64,000 bases of DNA from Variovorax boronicumulans NBRC 103145 (GTDB lineage Bacteria; Pseudomonadota; Gammaproteobacteria; Burkholderiales; Burkholderiaceae_C). Position numbers and translations under genes: made by a program. The stretch lies in assembly GCF_001591345.1 (NCBI RefSeq), contig NZ_BCUS01000002.1, positions 1 through 64,000 of the forward strand, written 5' to 3'. Position 1 is the first letter of the stretch; every line of letters begins with the position of its first letter. The notes beneath the pieces are model-generated. The model was not told the DNA's origin. It saw nothing but the letters and a program-made list of their open reading frames with translations, and did not search any database. Below, piece after piece: positions 1-9,079 of this stretch.

Positions 1-129
1 GGTCTTGCCCGCGCCCGAGGGCCCGATGACGGCGATGCGCTCGCCGTCGCGCGCGGCCAGCGTCACGCCGGCCAGCGCGCGCTGGCCGTTGGGGTGCACC
101 ACGCCCGCGCTGTCGAGCGAAAAACTCAT
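1..129 (-). CDS. ABC transporter ATP-binding protein, partial (selenate/phosphonate type)
   Basis: Only the first 43 codons are in the window; the gene runs off the left edge. The protein begins MSFSLDSAG and reaches a complete Walker A motif, GPSGAGKT, at residues 36-43, which defines an ABC nucleotide-binding subunit. It starts 13 bases after the stop of the upstream binding-protein gene, so the two are almost certainly one operon, and the ATPase should energise uptake of that protein's ligand. The ligand is inferred from the neighbours (selenate-type binding protein and selD), not from this fragment. A PhnC-like phosphonate ATPase is the alternative. Confidence 0.85.
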   Translation of the reverse strand, partial: MSFSLDSAGVVHPNGQRALAGVTLAARDGERIAVIGPSGAGKT

Positions 130-142
130 CCGCGCATTCCGC

Positions 143-1006
143 TCACTTGATGAGGCCGGCCGACTTGCCCGCCGTCTCGATGCCGTCGTAGTTCGACGAC
201 TTGGTGGGAATGAACTTGCTCGCACGCTGCAGCGCCATGATCTCCTTGTGCGCCGGGTTGGCCGGGTCCAGCTTCAGGAAGGCGTCGGTCAGCTTCTTCG
301 TCACGGCGGCGTCCAGGCCCGGGCGCACGGTCCAGTTGTAGTCGTAGTAGGTCGGCGTGGTGGCCAGCACGCGCACCTTGGCGGCGTTGGGGTTCTTGGC
401 CTCGACCAGCTTGTCCCACACCGAGGCGTTGAGCACGCCCGCTTCGGCGCGCGAGGCGGCCACGAAGGCCACGGTGGCGTCGTGCGCGCCCGAGAACGCG
501 ACGGTCTTGAAGTCCTTCTCGGGGTTGATGCCCGCCTGCAGCAGGAAGTAGCGCGGCATCAGGCTGCCCGAGGTGGACGAGGGTGCGCCGAAGGCAAAGG
601 TCTTGCCCTTCAGGTCGGCCAGGGTCTTGGCGGGGCTGTCGATCGGCACGATGAACTTGCTGGTGAACACCTCGTCTTCCGCGCGCTGCACGATCGGCAC
701 CGCGCCGCCGTTGGTGCGGATGCGCGCCTGCACGAAGGTGAAGCCGCCCAGCCACGCCAGGTCGATCTTGTTCGTCGCCAGGCCTTCGACCACGGCGGCG
801 TAGTCGGTCACGGGCGTGAACTGCACGTCCATGCCGGTTTCCTTTTTCAGGTAGTCGCCCAGCGGCGTGAACTTGCGCTGCAGCTCGGTGGGCGCCTCGT
901 CGGGAATGGCCGACACGCGCAGCACGCCCTGGGCGAAGGCGCCCACGGCGGTGAGGGACAGGGCCAGCGCGAGCGCGAGCCGGGACACGGTTTGTTTCGT
1001 TTGCAT
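143..1006 (-). CDS. putative selenate ABC transporter substrate-binding protein (PhnD-like)
   Basis: A 287-residue periplasmic binding protein. Residues 1-25 form a Sec signal peptide (basic start, Leu/Ala-rich core, cleavage near AFA-Q). The mature part has PhnD-type features: a PLGDYL segment near residue 48, DYAAVVEGL, an [11 protein letters not shown] strand and a central GAPSSTSG loop that should contact the oxyanion. Such proteins coded next to selD form the family called putative selenate ABC transporter substrate-binding proteins. It is the first gene of a leftward unit with the ATPase at the window edge, and it is divergent from selD across 111 bases. Selenate as ligand is inferred from this context; phosphonate or phosphite remain possible. 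Confidence 0.8.
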   Translation of the reverse strand: MQTKQTVSRLALALALSLTAVGAFAQGVLRVSAIPDEAPTELQRKFTPLGDYLKKETGMDVQFTPVTDYAAVVEGLATNKIDLAWLGGFTFVQARIRTNGGAVPIVQRAEDEVFTSKFIVPIDSPAKTLADLKGKTFAFGAPSSTSGSLMPRYFLLQAGINPEKDFKTVAFSGAHDATVAFVAASRAEAGVLNASVWDKLVEAKNPNAAKVRVLATTPTYYDYNWTVRPGLDAAVTKKLTDAFLKLDPANPAHKEIMALQRASKFIPTKSSNYDGIETAGKSAGLIK

Positions 1007-1117
1007 GGTGTGATGACGCGTTCAGTGGAAAAAGAAAAGGGTGTGTCGGGGCACTCGGGCAGACGGCGGTGCAGGCTTCGATAATCGCGGCTTGTTCCAT
1101 TCGACCGACCCGCTGCC

Positions 1118-2197
1118 ATGATCGAAGCCGCACCTTCCAAGCTCCTGAATCCGTTGGCGCCGCTGCGGCTCACCAGCTTCTCGCATGGGGGCGGCTGCGG
1201 CTGCAAGATCGCGCCGGGCGTGCTGTCGCAGATCCTCAAGAACCATGCGGGCGGGCTGATTCCGCCCGAGCTCATGGTCGGCATCGAGACCGCCGACGAC
1301 GCGGCAGTCTACCGGCTCAACGACGAGCAGGCGCTGATCGCCACCACCGATTTCTTCATGCCCATCGTGGACGACCCCTACGAGTTCGGCCGCATCGCCG
1401 CGACCAACGCGATCAGCGACGTCTACGCGATGGGCGGGCGCCCGATCATGGCGCTGGCGCTGGTCGCCATGCCGATCAACCAGCTGCCGGTGGAAGTCAT
1501 CGCCGAGATCGTGCGCGGCGGCCAGGACGTGTGCCGCGCGGCCGGCATTCCGATTGCGGGCGGCCACACCATCGATTCGGTCGAGCCGATCTACGGGCTG
1601 GTCGCGATGGGGCTGGTGCACCCCAAGCGCGTGCGGCGCAACGCCGACGCGCAGGCCGGCGACGTGCTGGTGCTGGGCAAGCCGCTGGGCGTGGGCGTGC
1701 TGTCCGCGGCGCTCAAGAAGCAGCAGCTGTCCGAGGCCGGCTACCGCCAGCTGATCGAGAACACGACCAAGCTCAACACGCCCGGCATCGCGCTGTCGGC
1801 GCTCGACGGCGTGCATGCGCTGACCGACGTCACCGGCTTCGGCCTGGCCGGCCACGCGCTCGAACTCGCGCGCGGCGCGGGGCTCGCGGCGGTGGTCGAA
1901 TGGTCGCGCGTGCCGCTGCTCGACAACGTGATCGCCATGGCCGGCGGCGGGCTGGTCACCGGCGCGTCGGGCCGCAACTGGGCGGGCTACGGCGCTGATG
2001 TGCAACTGCACGAAGGCCTGCCGGCCACCGCGCAGGCGCTCATGACCGATCCGCAGACCTCGGGCGGCCTGCTCGTGAGTTGCGCGCCCGAGGCGGTCGA
2101 GGCGGTGCTGGAGATCTTCCGCAACGAAGGCTTCGGGCAGGCGGCGGTCATCGGCCGCGTGGAAGCTGGCGCGCCGGGCCTCGTCGTGCTGCCCTGA
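1118..2197 (+). CDS. selD: selenide, water dikinase
   Basis: A 359-residue SelD, which makes selenophosphate from selenide and ATP for selenocysteine and selenouridine synthesis. The N-terminal active loop reads SHGGGCGCKIAPG. Cys27 sits where E. coli has catalytic Cys17, and Lys30 matches Lys20, so this is the cysteine and not the selenocysteine form. The PurM/AIR-synthase-like body shows ATTDFFMPIVDDPYEFGR (metal-binding Asp residues), the GGHTID segment and DVTGFGLAGHALE. Length is normal for the family. The gene is divergent from the putative selenate importer. No selA, selB or selU gene is in this window. Confidence 0.96.
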   Translation: MIEAAPSKLLNPLAPLRLTSFSHGGGCGCKIAPGVLSQILKNHAGGLIPPELMVGIETADDAAVYRLNDEQALIATTDFFMPIVDDPYEFGRIAATNAISDVYAMGGRPIMALALVAMPINQLPVEVIAEIVRGGQDVCRAAGIPIAGGHTIDSVEPIYGLVAMGLVHPKRVRRNADAQAGDVLVLGKPLGVGVLSAALKKQQLSEAGYRQLIENTTKLNTPGIALSALDGVHALTDVTGFGLAGHALELARGAGLAAVVEWSRVPLLDNVIAMAGGGLVTGASGRNWAGYGADVQLHEGLPATAQALMTDPQTSGGLLVSCAPEAVEAVLEIFRNEGFGQAAVIGRVEAGAPGLVVLP

Positions 2198-2360
2198 GCC
2201 GGGGCCTCGCCGGGCGGGTGGGGTCGTCATCGGCACGCGCTCCTTCGTTTCTTTTTCGCATCGTGCGACAGGTCCGCGCGGCGGGCAACACCTGGCGGCC
2301 CCTTCATTCAATAACCCTTGAGTCCGCCGGTGCCGGTAGGCGTCGGCTATCGTTCGCGCC

Positions 2361-4877
2361 ATGAACGCTTCCCTTCGCCTTGGCTGGCGCACGCTCTGGC
2401 GCGACCTGCGCGCCGGCGAGCTGCGCCTCTTGATCGTGGCCGTGGTGCTGGCCGTGGCCGCGCTCACGGCGGTCGGCTTCTTCGCCGACCGATTGCAGGG
2501 CGGGCTGCAGCGCGACGCGCGCCAGCTGCTGGGCGGCGACGCGGTGGTCGTGAGCGACAACCCGACGCCCGAAACTTTCATTGCACAGGCGAAGTCGCTG
2601 GGCCTTGCGGGCACCGGCACCTTCGGCTTCCCCACCATGGCGCGGGCCGAGGACGCCCAGGGCGGCGCCAGCAAGCTCGTGGCCCTGAAGGCCGTGACGC
2701 CGGGCTACCCGTTGCGCGGCAACCTGCAGACGGCGACCACGGCCGAGGGCGCGGGCACCGTGACGCGCGACGTGCCGGCGTCGGGCGAGGTCTGGGTCGA
2801 TGCCTCGCTGCTCGACTCGCTGGGCCTGAAGGTCGGCGACACGCTGCTGCTGGGCGACACCGGCCTGCGCGTGGGCCGCGTGATCACGCTGGAGCCCGAC
2901 CGGGGCGCGGGCTTCATGAGCTTTTCGCCGCGCGTGATGCTCAACCAGGCCGACGTGGCGCGCACCGGCCTCGTGCAGCCGGCCAGCCGCGTGGGCTACC
3001 GCTACGCCGTGGCGGGCGACGACGCCGCCGTGAAGCGCTTCACCGAATGGGCCGACGCCACCATCAAGAAGGGCGAGCTGCGCGGCGTGCGGCTCGACTC
3101 CTTCGAGGGCGGCCGGCCCGAGATGCGCCAGACGCTGGACCGCGCCGAGAAATTCCTGAGCCTGGTCGCGCTGCTCGCGGCGCTGCTGTCGGCCGTGGCC
3201 GTGGCGCTGGCCGCGCGCGGCTTCGCGGCCAGCCACCTGGACGACTGCGCCATGCTGCGCGTGCTGGGCCAGAGCCAGCGCACCATCGCCGCGGCCTACG
3301 CCTTCGAGTTCGCCGTGATCGGCACCGTGGCGAGCGCGATCGGCGTGGCCATCGGCTTCGCCGTGCACTATGTGTTCGTGCTGCTGCTGGCCGGGCTGGT
3401 CGAGACCGCCTTGCCCGCCGCCACGCTGTGGCCCGTGGCCTTCGGCCTGGGCATGGGGCTCACGCTGCTGTTCGCCTTCGGCCTACCGCCGGTGCTGCAG
3501 CTGGCGCGCGTGCCGCCGCTGCGCGTGATCCGCCGCGATGTGGGCGGGCTCAAGCCCGCATCGCTCGCCGTGCTCGGCATCGGCGTGGCGGGCTTCGCGG
3601 CGCTGTTGATGGCGGCCAGCAGCGACCTCAAGCTGGGCCTCATTGCGGTCGGCGGCTTTGCCGGCGCCGTGGCCGTGTTCGCACTGCTGAGCTGGCTCGC
3701 CGTGAAGGTGCTGCGCCGCAGCGTCAGCGAGACCACCGCGCCGCGCTGGCTGGTGCTGGCCACGCGGCAGATCTCGGCGCGCCCGGCCTACGCCGTGGTG
3801 CAGGTGAGCGCACTGGCCGTGGGCCTGCTGGCGCTGGTGCTGCTGGTGCTGCTGCGCACCGACCTCGTGGCGAGCTGGCGCAAGGCCACGCCGCCCGACG
3901 CGCCCAACCGCTTCGTCATCAACGTGATGCCCGAGCAGAGCGAGGCGTTCCAGAAGACGCTGCGCGATGCGGGCGTCGCCAAGTTCGACTGGTACCCGAT
4001 GATCCGCGGCCGGCTGGTGGCGATCAACGACAAGCCCGTGACGCCCGACGACTACACCGAGGACCGCGCCAAGCGCCTGGTGGACCGCGAGTTCAACCTG
4101 AGCAACAGCACCGAGGCGCCCGCGCACAACAGCGTCACCGCCGGCGCCTGGACGCCCGAGGCGAAGAACGAGGTGAGCGTGGAAGAAGGCCTGGCCCAGA
4201 CGCTGGGCCTGAAGCTGGGCGACACCCTGCGCTTCGACATCGGCGGCATGCAGAACGACGCGCGCATCACCTCGCTGCGCAAGGTCGACTGGGGCTCGCT
4301 GCACGCCAACTTCTTCGTGATGTACACGGTGGCCTCGCTGGCCGACGTGCCCGTGACCTACATGGGCGCCTTCCGCGCGCCCGAGACGCGCGGCTTCGAC
4401 AACGCGCTGGTGCGCAGCTTCCCCAACGTGACCAACGTCGACATGAGCGCCACTATCAACCAGGTGCAGCGCGTGCTCGACCAGGTGGTGCGCGCGGTCG
4501 AGTTCCTGTTCGGCTTCACGCTGGCAGCCGGGCTCGTGGTGCTGTTCGCCGCCGTCACCGCCACGCGCGAGGAACGTGCGCGCGAGTTCGCCGTGATGCG
4601 CGCGGTGGGCGCACGCGCCAGCCTCTTGCGACAGGTGCAGCGCGCCGAGCTGGTGGGCGTCGGCCTGCTCGCGGGCTTCCTGGCGAGCATCGTGGCCTCG
4701 GTGATCGGCTGGGGGCTGGCGCGCTACGTGTTCGAGTTCACCTGGACCGCGTCGCCGCTCGTGCCGGTGGCCGGCGCGCTGGCCGGCGCGGTGCTCGCGC
4801 TGGCGGCCGGGTGGTGGGGCCTGCGCGATGTGCTGCGCCGGCCGGTGGTCGACACGCTGCGCCGCGCGGCCGAGTAG
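2361..4877 (+). CDS. FtsX-family ABC transporter permease (YbbP-like)
   Basis: An 838-residue inner-membrane protein starting MNASLRLGWRTLWRDLRAGELR. It has an N-terminal membrane helix, a periplasmic MacB/PCD-type domain, a first four-helix FtsX block around residues 260-470 (including a LAARGFAASHLDDCAMLRVLG segment), a second periplasmic domain, and a second FtsX block at the C-terminus with AREFAVMRAVGA. This duplicated layout matches YbbP-type permeases, which pair with a YbbA-type ATPase in lipoprotein or lipid export. No partner ATPase gene is adjacent in this window, which is unusual since ybbA and ybbP normally lie together. The substrate is unknown. Confidence 0.85.
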   Translation: MNASLRLGWRTLWRDLRAGELRLLIVAVVLAVAALTAVGFFADRLQGGLQRDARQLLGGDAVVVSDNPTPETFIAQAKSLGLAGTGTFGFPTMARAEDAQGGASKLVALKAVTPGYPLRGNLQTATTAEGAGTVTRDVPASGEVWVDASLLDSLGLKVGDTLLLGDTGLRVGRVITLEPDRGAGFMSFSPRVMLNQADVARTGLVQPASRVGYRYAVAGDDAAVKRFTEWADATIKKGELRGVRLDSFEGGRPEMRQTLDRAEKFLSLVALLAALLSAVAVALAARGFAASHLDDCAMLRVLGQSQRTIAAAYAFEFAVIGTVASAIGVAIGFAVHYVFVLLLAGLVETALPAATLWPVAFGLGMGLTLLFAFGLPPVLQLARVPPLRVIRRDVGGLKPASLAVLGIGVAGFAALLMAASSDLKLGLIAVGGFAGAVAVFALLSWLAVKVLRRSVSETTAPRWLVLATRQISARPAYAVVQVSALAVGLLALVLLVLLRTDLVASWRKATPPDAPNRFVINVMPEQSEAFQKTLRDAGVAKFDWYPMIRGRLVAINDKPVTPDDYTEDRAKRLVDREFNLSNSTEAPAHNSVTAGAWTPEAKNEVSVEEGLAQTLGLKLGDTLRFDIGGMQNDARITSLRKVDWGSLHANFFVMYTVASLADVPVTYMGAFRAPETRGFDNALVRSFPNVTNVDMSATINQVQRVLDQVVRAVEFLFGFTLAAGLVVLFAAVTATREERAREFAVMRAVGARASLLRQVQRAELVGVGLLAGFLASIVASVIGWGLARYVFEFTWTASPLVPVAGALAGAVLALAAGWWGLRDVLRRPVVDTLRRAAE

Positions 4878-4904
4878 GGCCGCGCAGGCCCGTACAGTTT
4901 TTTT
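4877..4904 (+). terminator. possible intrinsic terminator after the FtsX permease
   Basis: A short GGGCC/GGCCC stem with a five-base loop starts at the last base of the stop codon. After six bases a run of seven or eight T residues follows. The stem is short and the gap to the T-run is longer than ideal, so this is a moderate candidate. Confidence 0.4.
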
Positions 4905-4921
4905 CTTCCGCGATCGGCAGG

Positions 4922-4957
4922 ACGGGGCCGGGGATGCAATACATTCCCCGGCCCCGT
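4922..4957. repeat. perfect 13 bp inverted repeat upstream of the AAA ATPase gene
   Basis: The arms at 4922-4934 (ACGGGGCCGGGGA) and 4945-4957 are perfect reverse complements around a ten-base loop. The element lies between the permease stop and the ATPase start at 4984. It could be a terminator stem without a U-tract or a structure in the 5' leader of the ATPase mRNA; the sequence does not decide between them. Confidence 0.75.
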
Positions 4958-4983
4958 ATTCAATTCAGAAGAGAAATTCCTGC

Positions 4984-6468
4984 ATGCGCTTGGCGTCATT
5001 CCAGATCACCAACTATCGCTCGATCCACGACAGCGGCTCCATCGATTCCTCCCAGATCACAGCGATCCTCGGCCGAAATGACAGCGGCAAGTCGAACCTG
5101 CTGCGCGCGTTGCACAGCCTGAACCCGACCGACGGGCTCACGGCACTCAGCCCCATCAAGGACTTTCCCCGGCACCGCCGCCTGGACGAATGCACCGACG
5201 ACACCCCCGTCGTGCACACGCGCTGGGACCTCGACGCCTCCGAACAGCTGGCGCTCGCCGCCATCCTGCCGCGCGCGGCGGGCGTGCGCCAGGTCACGGC
5301 CGGGCGCGGCTACGGCGCCACGCGCACGACCGGCTTCGAGGGCCTGGGCCCGCTGTCGATCGATGTGAGCGACATCAAGGCCAAGGTGCGCAAGATCGTG
5401 CCCGCCGTGAAGGCCGCGGCCGAGAAGGTCGCCGACGAGTTGAAGGCGCCGCTCGAACAGGAGGCCGACGCCTTCGACGCCGCCATGATCCCGAGCCCCG
5501 ACTTCGTCAAGTGGTCGGCCGGCGCGCTGCTGGCACTGCAGGCGCTGCGCCAGGCGCTGGCCACCGCCGGCGCCGAGATCGCCGACAAGCAGGCGCAGAT
5601 GCTGACCGAGCTCGAGGAACTGGCACGCACGATCGACAACGACCAGCCCGCGCTGGCCCGCGCCCGCGCCTGGGTGCTGGAGAAACTGCCGCGCTTCATC
5701 TACGTCGAGGACTACGCCTCGCTGCCCGGCCGCCAGAACATCGCCGAGTACCTCACGCGCAAGGGCTGGGGCGAGCGCACGGCGGGCGAGCGCAACTTCG
5801 AGAAGCTGTGCCAGGTGGCGGGGCTCGACCCGCAGCAGCTGCAGGACCTGCTGGCTAAGAACGACTTGGCGACGCGCAACCAACTGGTGAACCGGGCGGG
5901 CGCCGTCGTGACCGCCGAGATCCGACGACTGTGGAAGGACCGCCCGCTCAAGATCCGTTTCAACCTCGACGGGCAGCACCTGGAGACGCTGGTGTCGGAC
6001 CCGAACGGGGCCTACGAAGTCGAGGTGAACCTGGACGAGCGCAGCCGCGGCTTCCAATGGTTCTTCTCGTTCTACATCGCGTTCTTCGCCGGCACCCGAG
6101 GCGTGGCCGCCGGTGACGTCGTGCTGCTGCTCGACGAGCCCGGGCTGCACCTGCACGCGCGCTCGCAGGCCGACCTGCTCGCGCACCTGGAGAACGACTT
6201 CGGCCACCAGATCCTCTACACCACGCATTCGCCGTTCATGGTGCCGGCGCACCGCCCCGACGCCGTGCGCGCGGCCCACATCGACGACGTGACGGGCACC
6301 ACGGTGCGCGCGGCGACGCCGGAGGATGCACGCACGCTGTTCCCGCTGGACACGCTGGCGGCGCTGTGGGGCCGCACGGCTGCACCCGTGCAACCGCAGC
6401 CGGCCCCCGTGGAGGCTGCGCCAGCCCCGCAACCGGTCGAAGCGCCCGCCCTCGCGGTCGCGGCCTGA
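4984..6468 (+). CDS. OLD-like AAA ATPase (RecF/SMC-type nucleotide-binding protein)
   Basis: A 494-residue protein starting MRLASFQITNYRSIHDSG. The start at 4984 is preferred because this is the usual first strand of the RecF/OLD ATPase fold. Walker A is GRNDSGKS near residue 32; a long helical middle (about 120-330) could form a coiled coil; the ABC-type Walker B is VVLLLDEPGLHLHA, followed by QILYTTHSPFMV with the H-loop. The C-terminal 40 residues are Pro/Ala-rich. No TOPRIM nuclease domain is visible, so this is not a complete OLD nuclease, and no partner nuclease or helicase gene is adjacent. Substrate and role are unknown. Confidence 0.75.
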   Translation: MRLASFQITNYRSIHDSGSIDSSQITAILGRNDSGKSNLLRALHSLNPTDGLTALSPIKDFPRHRRLDECTDDTPVVHTRWDLDASEQLALAAILPRAAGVRQVTAGRGYGATRTTGFEGLGPLSIDVSDIKAKVRKIVPAVKAAAEKVADELKAPLEQEADAFDAAMIPSPDFVKWSAGALLALQALRQALATAGAEIADKQAQMLTELEELARTIDNDQPALARARAWVLEKLPRFIYVEDYASLPGRQNIAEYLTRKGWGERTAGERNFEKLCQVAGLDPQQLQDLLAKNDLATRNQLVNRAGAVVTAEIRRLWKDRPLKIRFNLDGQHLETLVSDPNGAYEVEVNLDERSRGFQWFFSFYIAFFAGTRGVAAGDVVLLLDEPGLHLHARSQADLLAHLENDFGHQILYTTHSPFMVPAHRPDAVRAAHIDDVTGTTVRAATPEDARTLFPLDTLAALWGRTAAPVQPQPAPVEAAPAPQPVEAPALAVAA

Positions 6469-6489
6469 TGCACCCACCCCGCCCGCCGT

Positions 6490-7410
6490 TCAGCGGCGTG
6501 GCGGGCGGTTGTCTTTCTCTTCCTCGTCGGCAGTCGCAGTGAACATGTGTTCGCTCGCGAAGTCCACAAACGCCCGCACCTTCGGCGACAGCTGCCGGCT
6601 CGACGGCCACAGCGCCGAGAACTGCCCCTGCCGCACGAGGTGCGCGGCCAGCACGCGCTGCAGCTCACCACGGCGCAGCGCATCGCGCGCCAGAAAGTCG
6701 GGCATGTACGCGATGCCCAGGCCCGCGACGGCGGCGCCGAGCATGGCTTCCATGTTGTTGCAGACCAGGCCCGGCGGCAACTGGGGCGGCAGGCCGGGCA
6801 GGTCCCAGTCCTCGATCTTTCCGCCGGTCACGAACTTGTAGCGCAGGCAGCTGTGGCGGGCGAGGTCGGCCGGCACCTGCGGCACGCCGTGCCGTGTCAG
6901 GTAGGCCGGCGAGGCGGCGAGCACGAAGCTGAACGGGCCGAGCCGGCGTGCCACGAGCTGCGAATCGACCAGCTCGCCGCTGCGGATCGCCACGTCGACA
7001 CCCTCGGCCACCACGTCGACCAGCCGGTCGTTGAAGTCGAGGTCGAGCTCGATCTCGGGAAAGCGTGCCCTGAACGCCGGCAGGATCGGCAGCAGAAAGC
7101 GGTAGCCGATGGTCGGCAGGCTCACGCGCAGGCGGCCGCGCGGGGTGGCGACGGCGTCCTGCAGCATGGCGCGCGCATCGCCGAGCTCGTCGAGGATGCG
7201 GCGGCAGCGCTCGTGGAACATCGCGCCCTCGGCCGTGAGCCGCACCTGCCGCGTGGTGCGGTGGAACAGCCGCACGCCCATCTGCGCCTCGAGCCGCGCG
7301 ACGTTCTTGCCCACGGCCGAGGCCGAGATGCCCAGGTCGCGGCCCGCCCGCGCAAAGCTCTGCAGGTCGGCCGCCCGCACGAAGGATTCGAGTCCGCTGA
7401 AGCTGTCCAT
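6490..7410 (-). CDS. LysR-family transcriptional regulator
   Basis: A 306-residue LysR regulator. The start at MDSFSGLESFV (7410) is preferred over an ATG five codons upstream because it matches the usual LysR N-terminus. The winged helix-turn-helix covers residues 1-60 (FARAGRDLGISASAVGKNVARLEAQMG), followed by FHRTTRQVRLTAEG. The rest is a periplasmic-binding-like effector domain with LRVSLPTIGYRFLLPILPAF. The gene is divergent from the MFS exporter gene starting at 7540, which is its most likely target. The C-terminal tail is acidic and basic (EEEKDNRPPRR). The inducer is unknown. Confidence 0.92.
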   Translation of the reverse strand: MDSFSGLESFVRAADLQSFARAGRDLGISASAVGKNVARLEAQMGVRLFHRTTRQVRLTAEGAMFHERCRRILDELGDARAMLQDAVATPRGRLRVSLPTIGYRFLLPILPAFRARFPEIELDLDFNDRLVDVVAEGVDVAIRSGELVDSQLVARRLGPFSFVLAASPAYLTRHGVPQVPADLARHSCLRYKFVTGGKIEDWDLPGLPPQLPPGLVCNNMEAMLGAAVAGLGIAYMPDFLARDALRRGELQRVLAAHLVRQGQFSALWPSSRQLSPKVRAFVDFASEHMFTATADEEEKDNRPPRR

Positions 7411-7539
7411 GGGCTTGATTGGCAACCTGGGGTTGGCAGTGTGAGGAGCTGAGGGCCCATTTTCGTTTCATTGAATCCTTTTTATCTTCGCTTCACGCAT
7501 TCCCTTCCTTTTTCCTTCTCCCGCGTGAAAGCCCTCTCG

Positions 7540-9066
7540 ATGTCTTCCCCCGATTCCAACAAGGCCTGGCTGCTCGCCGCCGTCTGCCTGGCCGCGCTCG
7601 GCATGCCGCTGAGCTTCACCGGCCCGGCCGTGGTGCTGCCCGCGATCCGCGACGCGCTGGGCGGCACGCCGGTGCAGCTCAACTGGGTCACCAACGCCTT
7701 CATGCTGAGCTTCGGCGCCACGCTGATGGCGGCCGGCGCGCTGGCCGATGCGTATGGGCGCAAGCGCGTCTTCCTGCTGGGCCTGGCGGTGGTGGCGCTG
7801 AGCAGCGCGCTGCTGACGCTGGCGCCGGGCATCGTCGCCTTCGACCTCGCGCGCGCCGTGCAGGGGCTGGGTTCGGCGGCGGCTTTCGCAGCCGGCACGG
7901 CCGCGCTGGCGCAGCTGTTCGACGGGCCGGCGCGGCTGCGGGCGTTCAGCCTCATCGGCACCTCGTGCGGCGTGGGGCTGTCGTGCGGATCGATCCTCTC
8001 GGGCTGGCTGGCCGACACCGTCGGCTGGCACGCCGTGATGCTGAGCCCCGGCGCCGTGAGCCTCGTTGCGCTGGGCCTGGCCGCGCCGCGCATGCGCGAG
8101 TCGCGCAACCCGCAGGCGATGGGGCTGGACGTGCCGGGCACGCTGAGCTTCACGGCCGCGCTGAGCCTGCTCACGCTGGGCGTGCTGCAGGCGCCCGACA
8201 GCGGCTGGGGCAGCCCGTGGGTGCTCGCGGCGCTGGCCGGCGCGCTGGCCATGGGCGCGGCCTTCATCGCGATCGAGCGGCGCGTGGCGCATCCGATGCT
8301 CGACCTGTCGCTGTTTCGCTTTCCGCGCTTCGTCGGCGTGCAACTGCTGGCCGCGGCGCCGGCCTACGGCTTTGTCGTGCTGCTGGTGCTGCTGCCGATC
8401 CGCTTCATCGGGCTCGAAGGGCGCAGCGCGCTGGAGGCGGGCGGCTTCATGTTCGCGCTGTCGGGGCCGATCCTCGTGGTGCCGACGCTGGCGGCGTGGC
8501 TTGCGCACCGGTTCTCTGCAGGCGTGATCTCGGCCGTGGGGCTGCTGGTGTGCGCGGCGGGGCTCGTGTGGCTCGCCTGCTGCGCGCCGGGCACGTCGCT
8601 GCACGGCCTCGTGGGCCCGCTGCTGCTGATCGGCGCGGGCATCGGCCTGCCGTGGGGACTGATGGACGGCCTGGCCGTGAGCGTGGTGCCGCGCGAGCGG
8701 GCGGGCATGGCGTCGGGGATCTTCAACACGGTGCGGGTCGCGGGGGAGGGCATTGCGCTGGCGCTGGTGGGGGCGGGGCTCACGGCGCTCGTGGCGCTGC
8801 AGCTGAAGGCATCATCGTCGCCTTCGTCCGTGGCGGTGTCGCAGGCGGCGCAGCGCGTGGCGACGGGTGACCTGACGCAGGCGCTGGCTTTGTTGCCGGG
8901 CATGGACCGCGCCGCGCTGCTGCACGCGTATGGCGCCGCGTTCGGGACGCTGCTGTGCGTGCTGGCTGGGGTGACGGTGTTGACGGCGGTGGTGGTGTTC
9001 CTGTTCCTGCGCGGGGAGGTCGAGTCGCACGGCGCGGAGGCTGCGCTGAAATGCTCAACGTCCTGA
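7540..9066 (+). CDS. MFS transporter, DHA2/EmrB-QacA type
   Basis: A 508-residue major facilitator protein with about 14 predicted membrane segments. The start at MSSPDSNKAWLL (7540) places a short cytoplasmic tail before the first helix; an ATG 23 codons upstream is possible but adds an atypical extension. Motif A is seen as ADAYGRKRVF near residue 90, and VQLNWVTNAFMLSFG fits the DHA2 drug:proton antiporter family. The C-terminus carries the MDGLAVSVVPRERAGMASGIFNTVRVAGEG signature split over two helices. It lies opposite a LysR gene and is probably controlled by it. The exported compound cannot be read from the sequence. Confidence 0.9.
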   Translation: MSSPDSNKAWLLAAVCLAALGMPLSFTGPAVVLPAIRDALGGTPVQLNWVTNAFMLSFGATLMAAGALADAYGRKRVFLLGLAVVALSSALLTLAPGIVAFDLARAVQGLGSAAAFAAGTAALAQLFDGPARLRAFSLIGTSCGVGLSCGSILSGWLADTVGWHAVMLSPGAVSLVALGLAAPRMRESRNPQAMGLDVPGTLSFTAALSLLTLGVLQAPDSGWGSPWVLAALAGALAMGAAFIAIERRVAHPMLDLSLFRFPRFVGVQLLAAAPAYGFVVLLVLLPIRFIGLEGRSALEAGGFMFALSGPILVVPTLAAWLAHRFSAGVISAVGLLVCAAGLVWLACCAPGTSLHGLVGPLLLIGAGIGLPWGLMDGLAVSVVPRERAGMASGIFNTVRVAGEGIALALVGAGLTALVALQLKASSSPSSVAVSQAAQRVATGDLTQALALLPGMDRAALLHAYGAAFGTLLCVLAGVTVLTAVVVFLFLRGEVESHGAEAALKCSTS

Positions 9067-9079
9067 GCGGGGCGCCACC

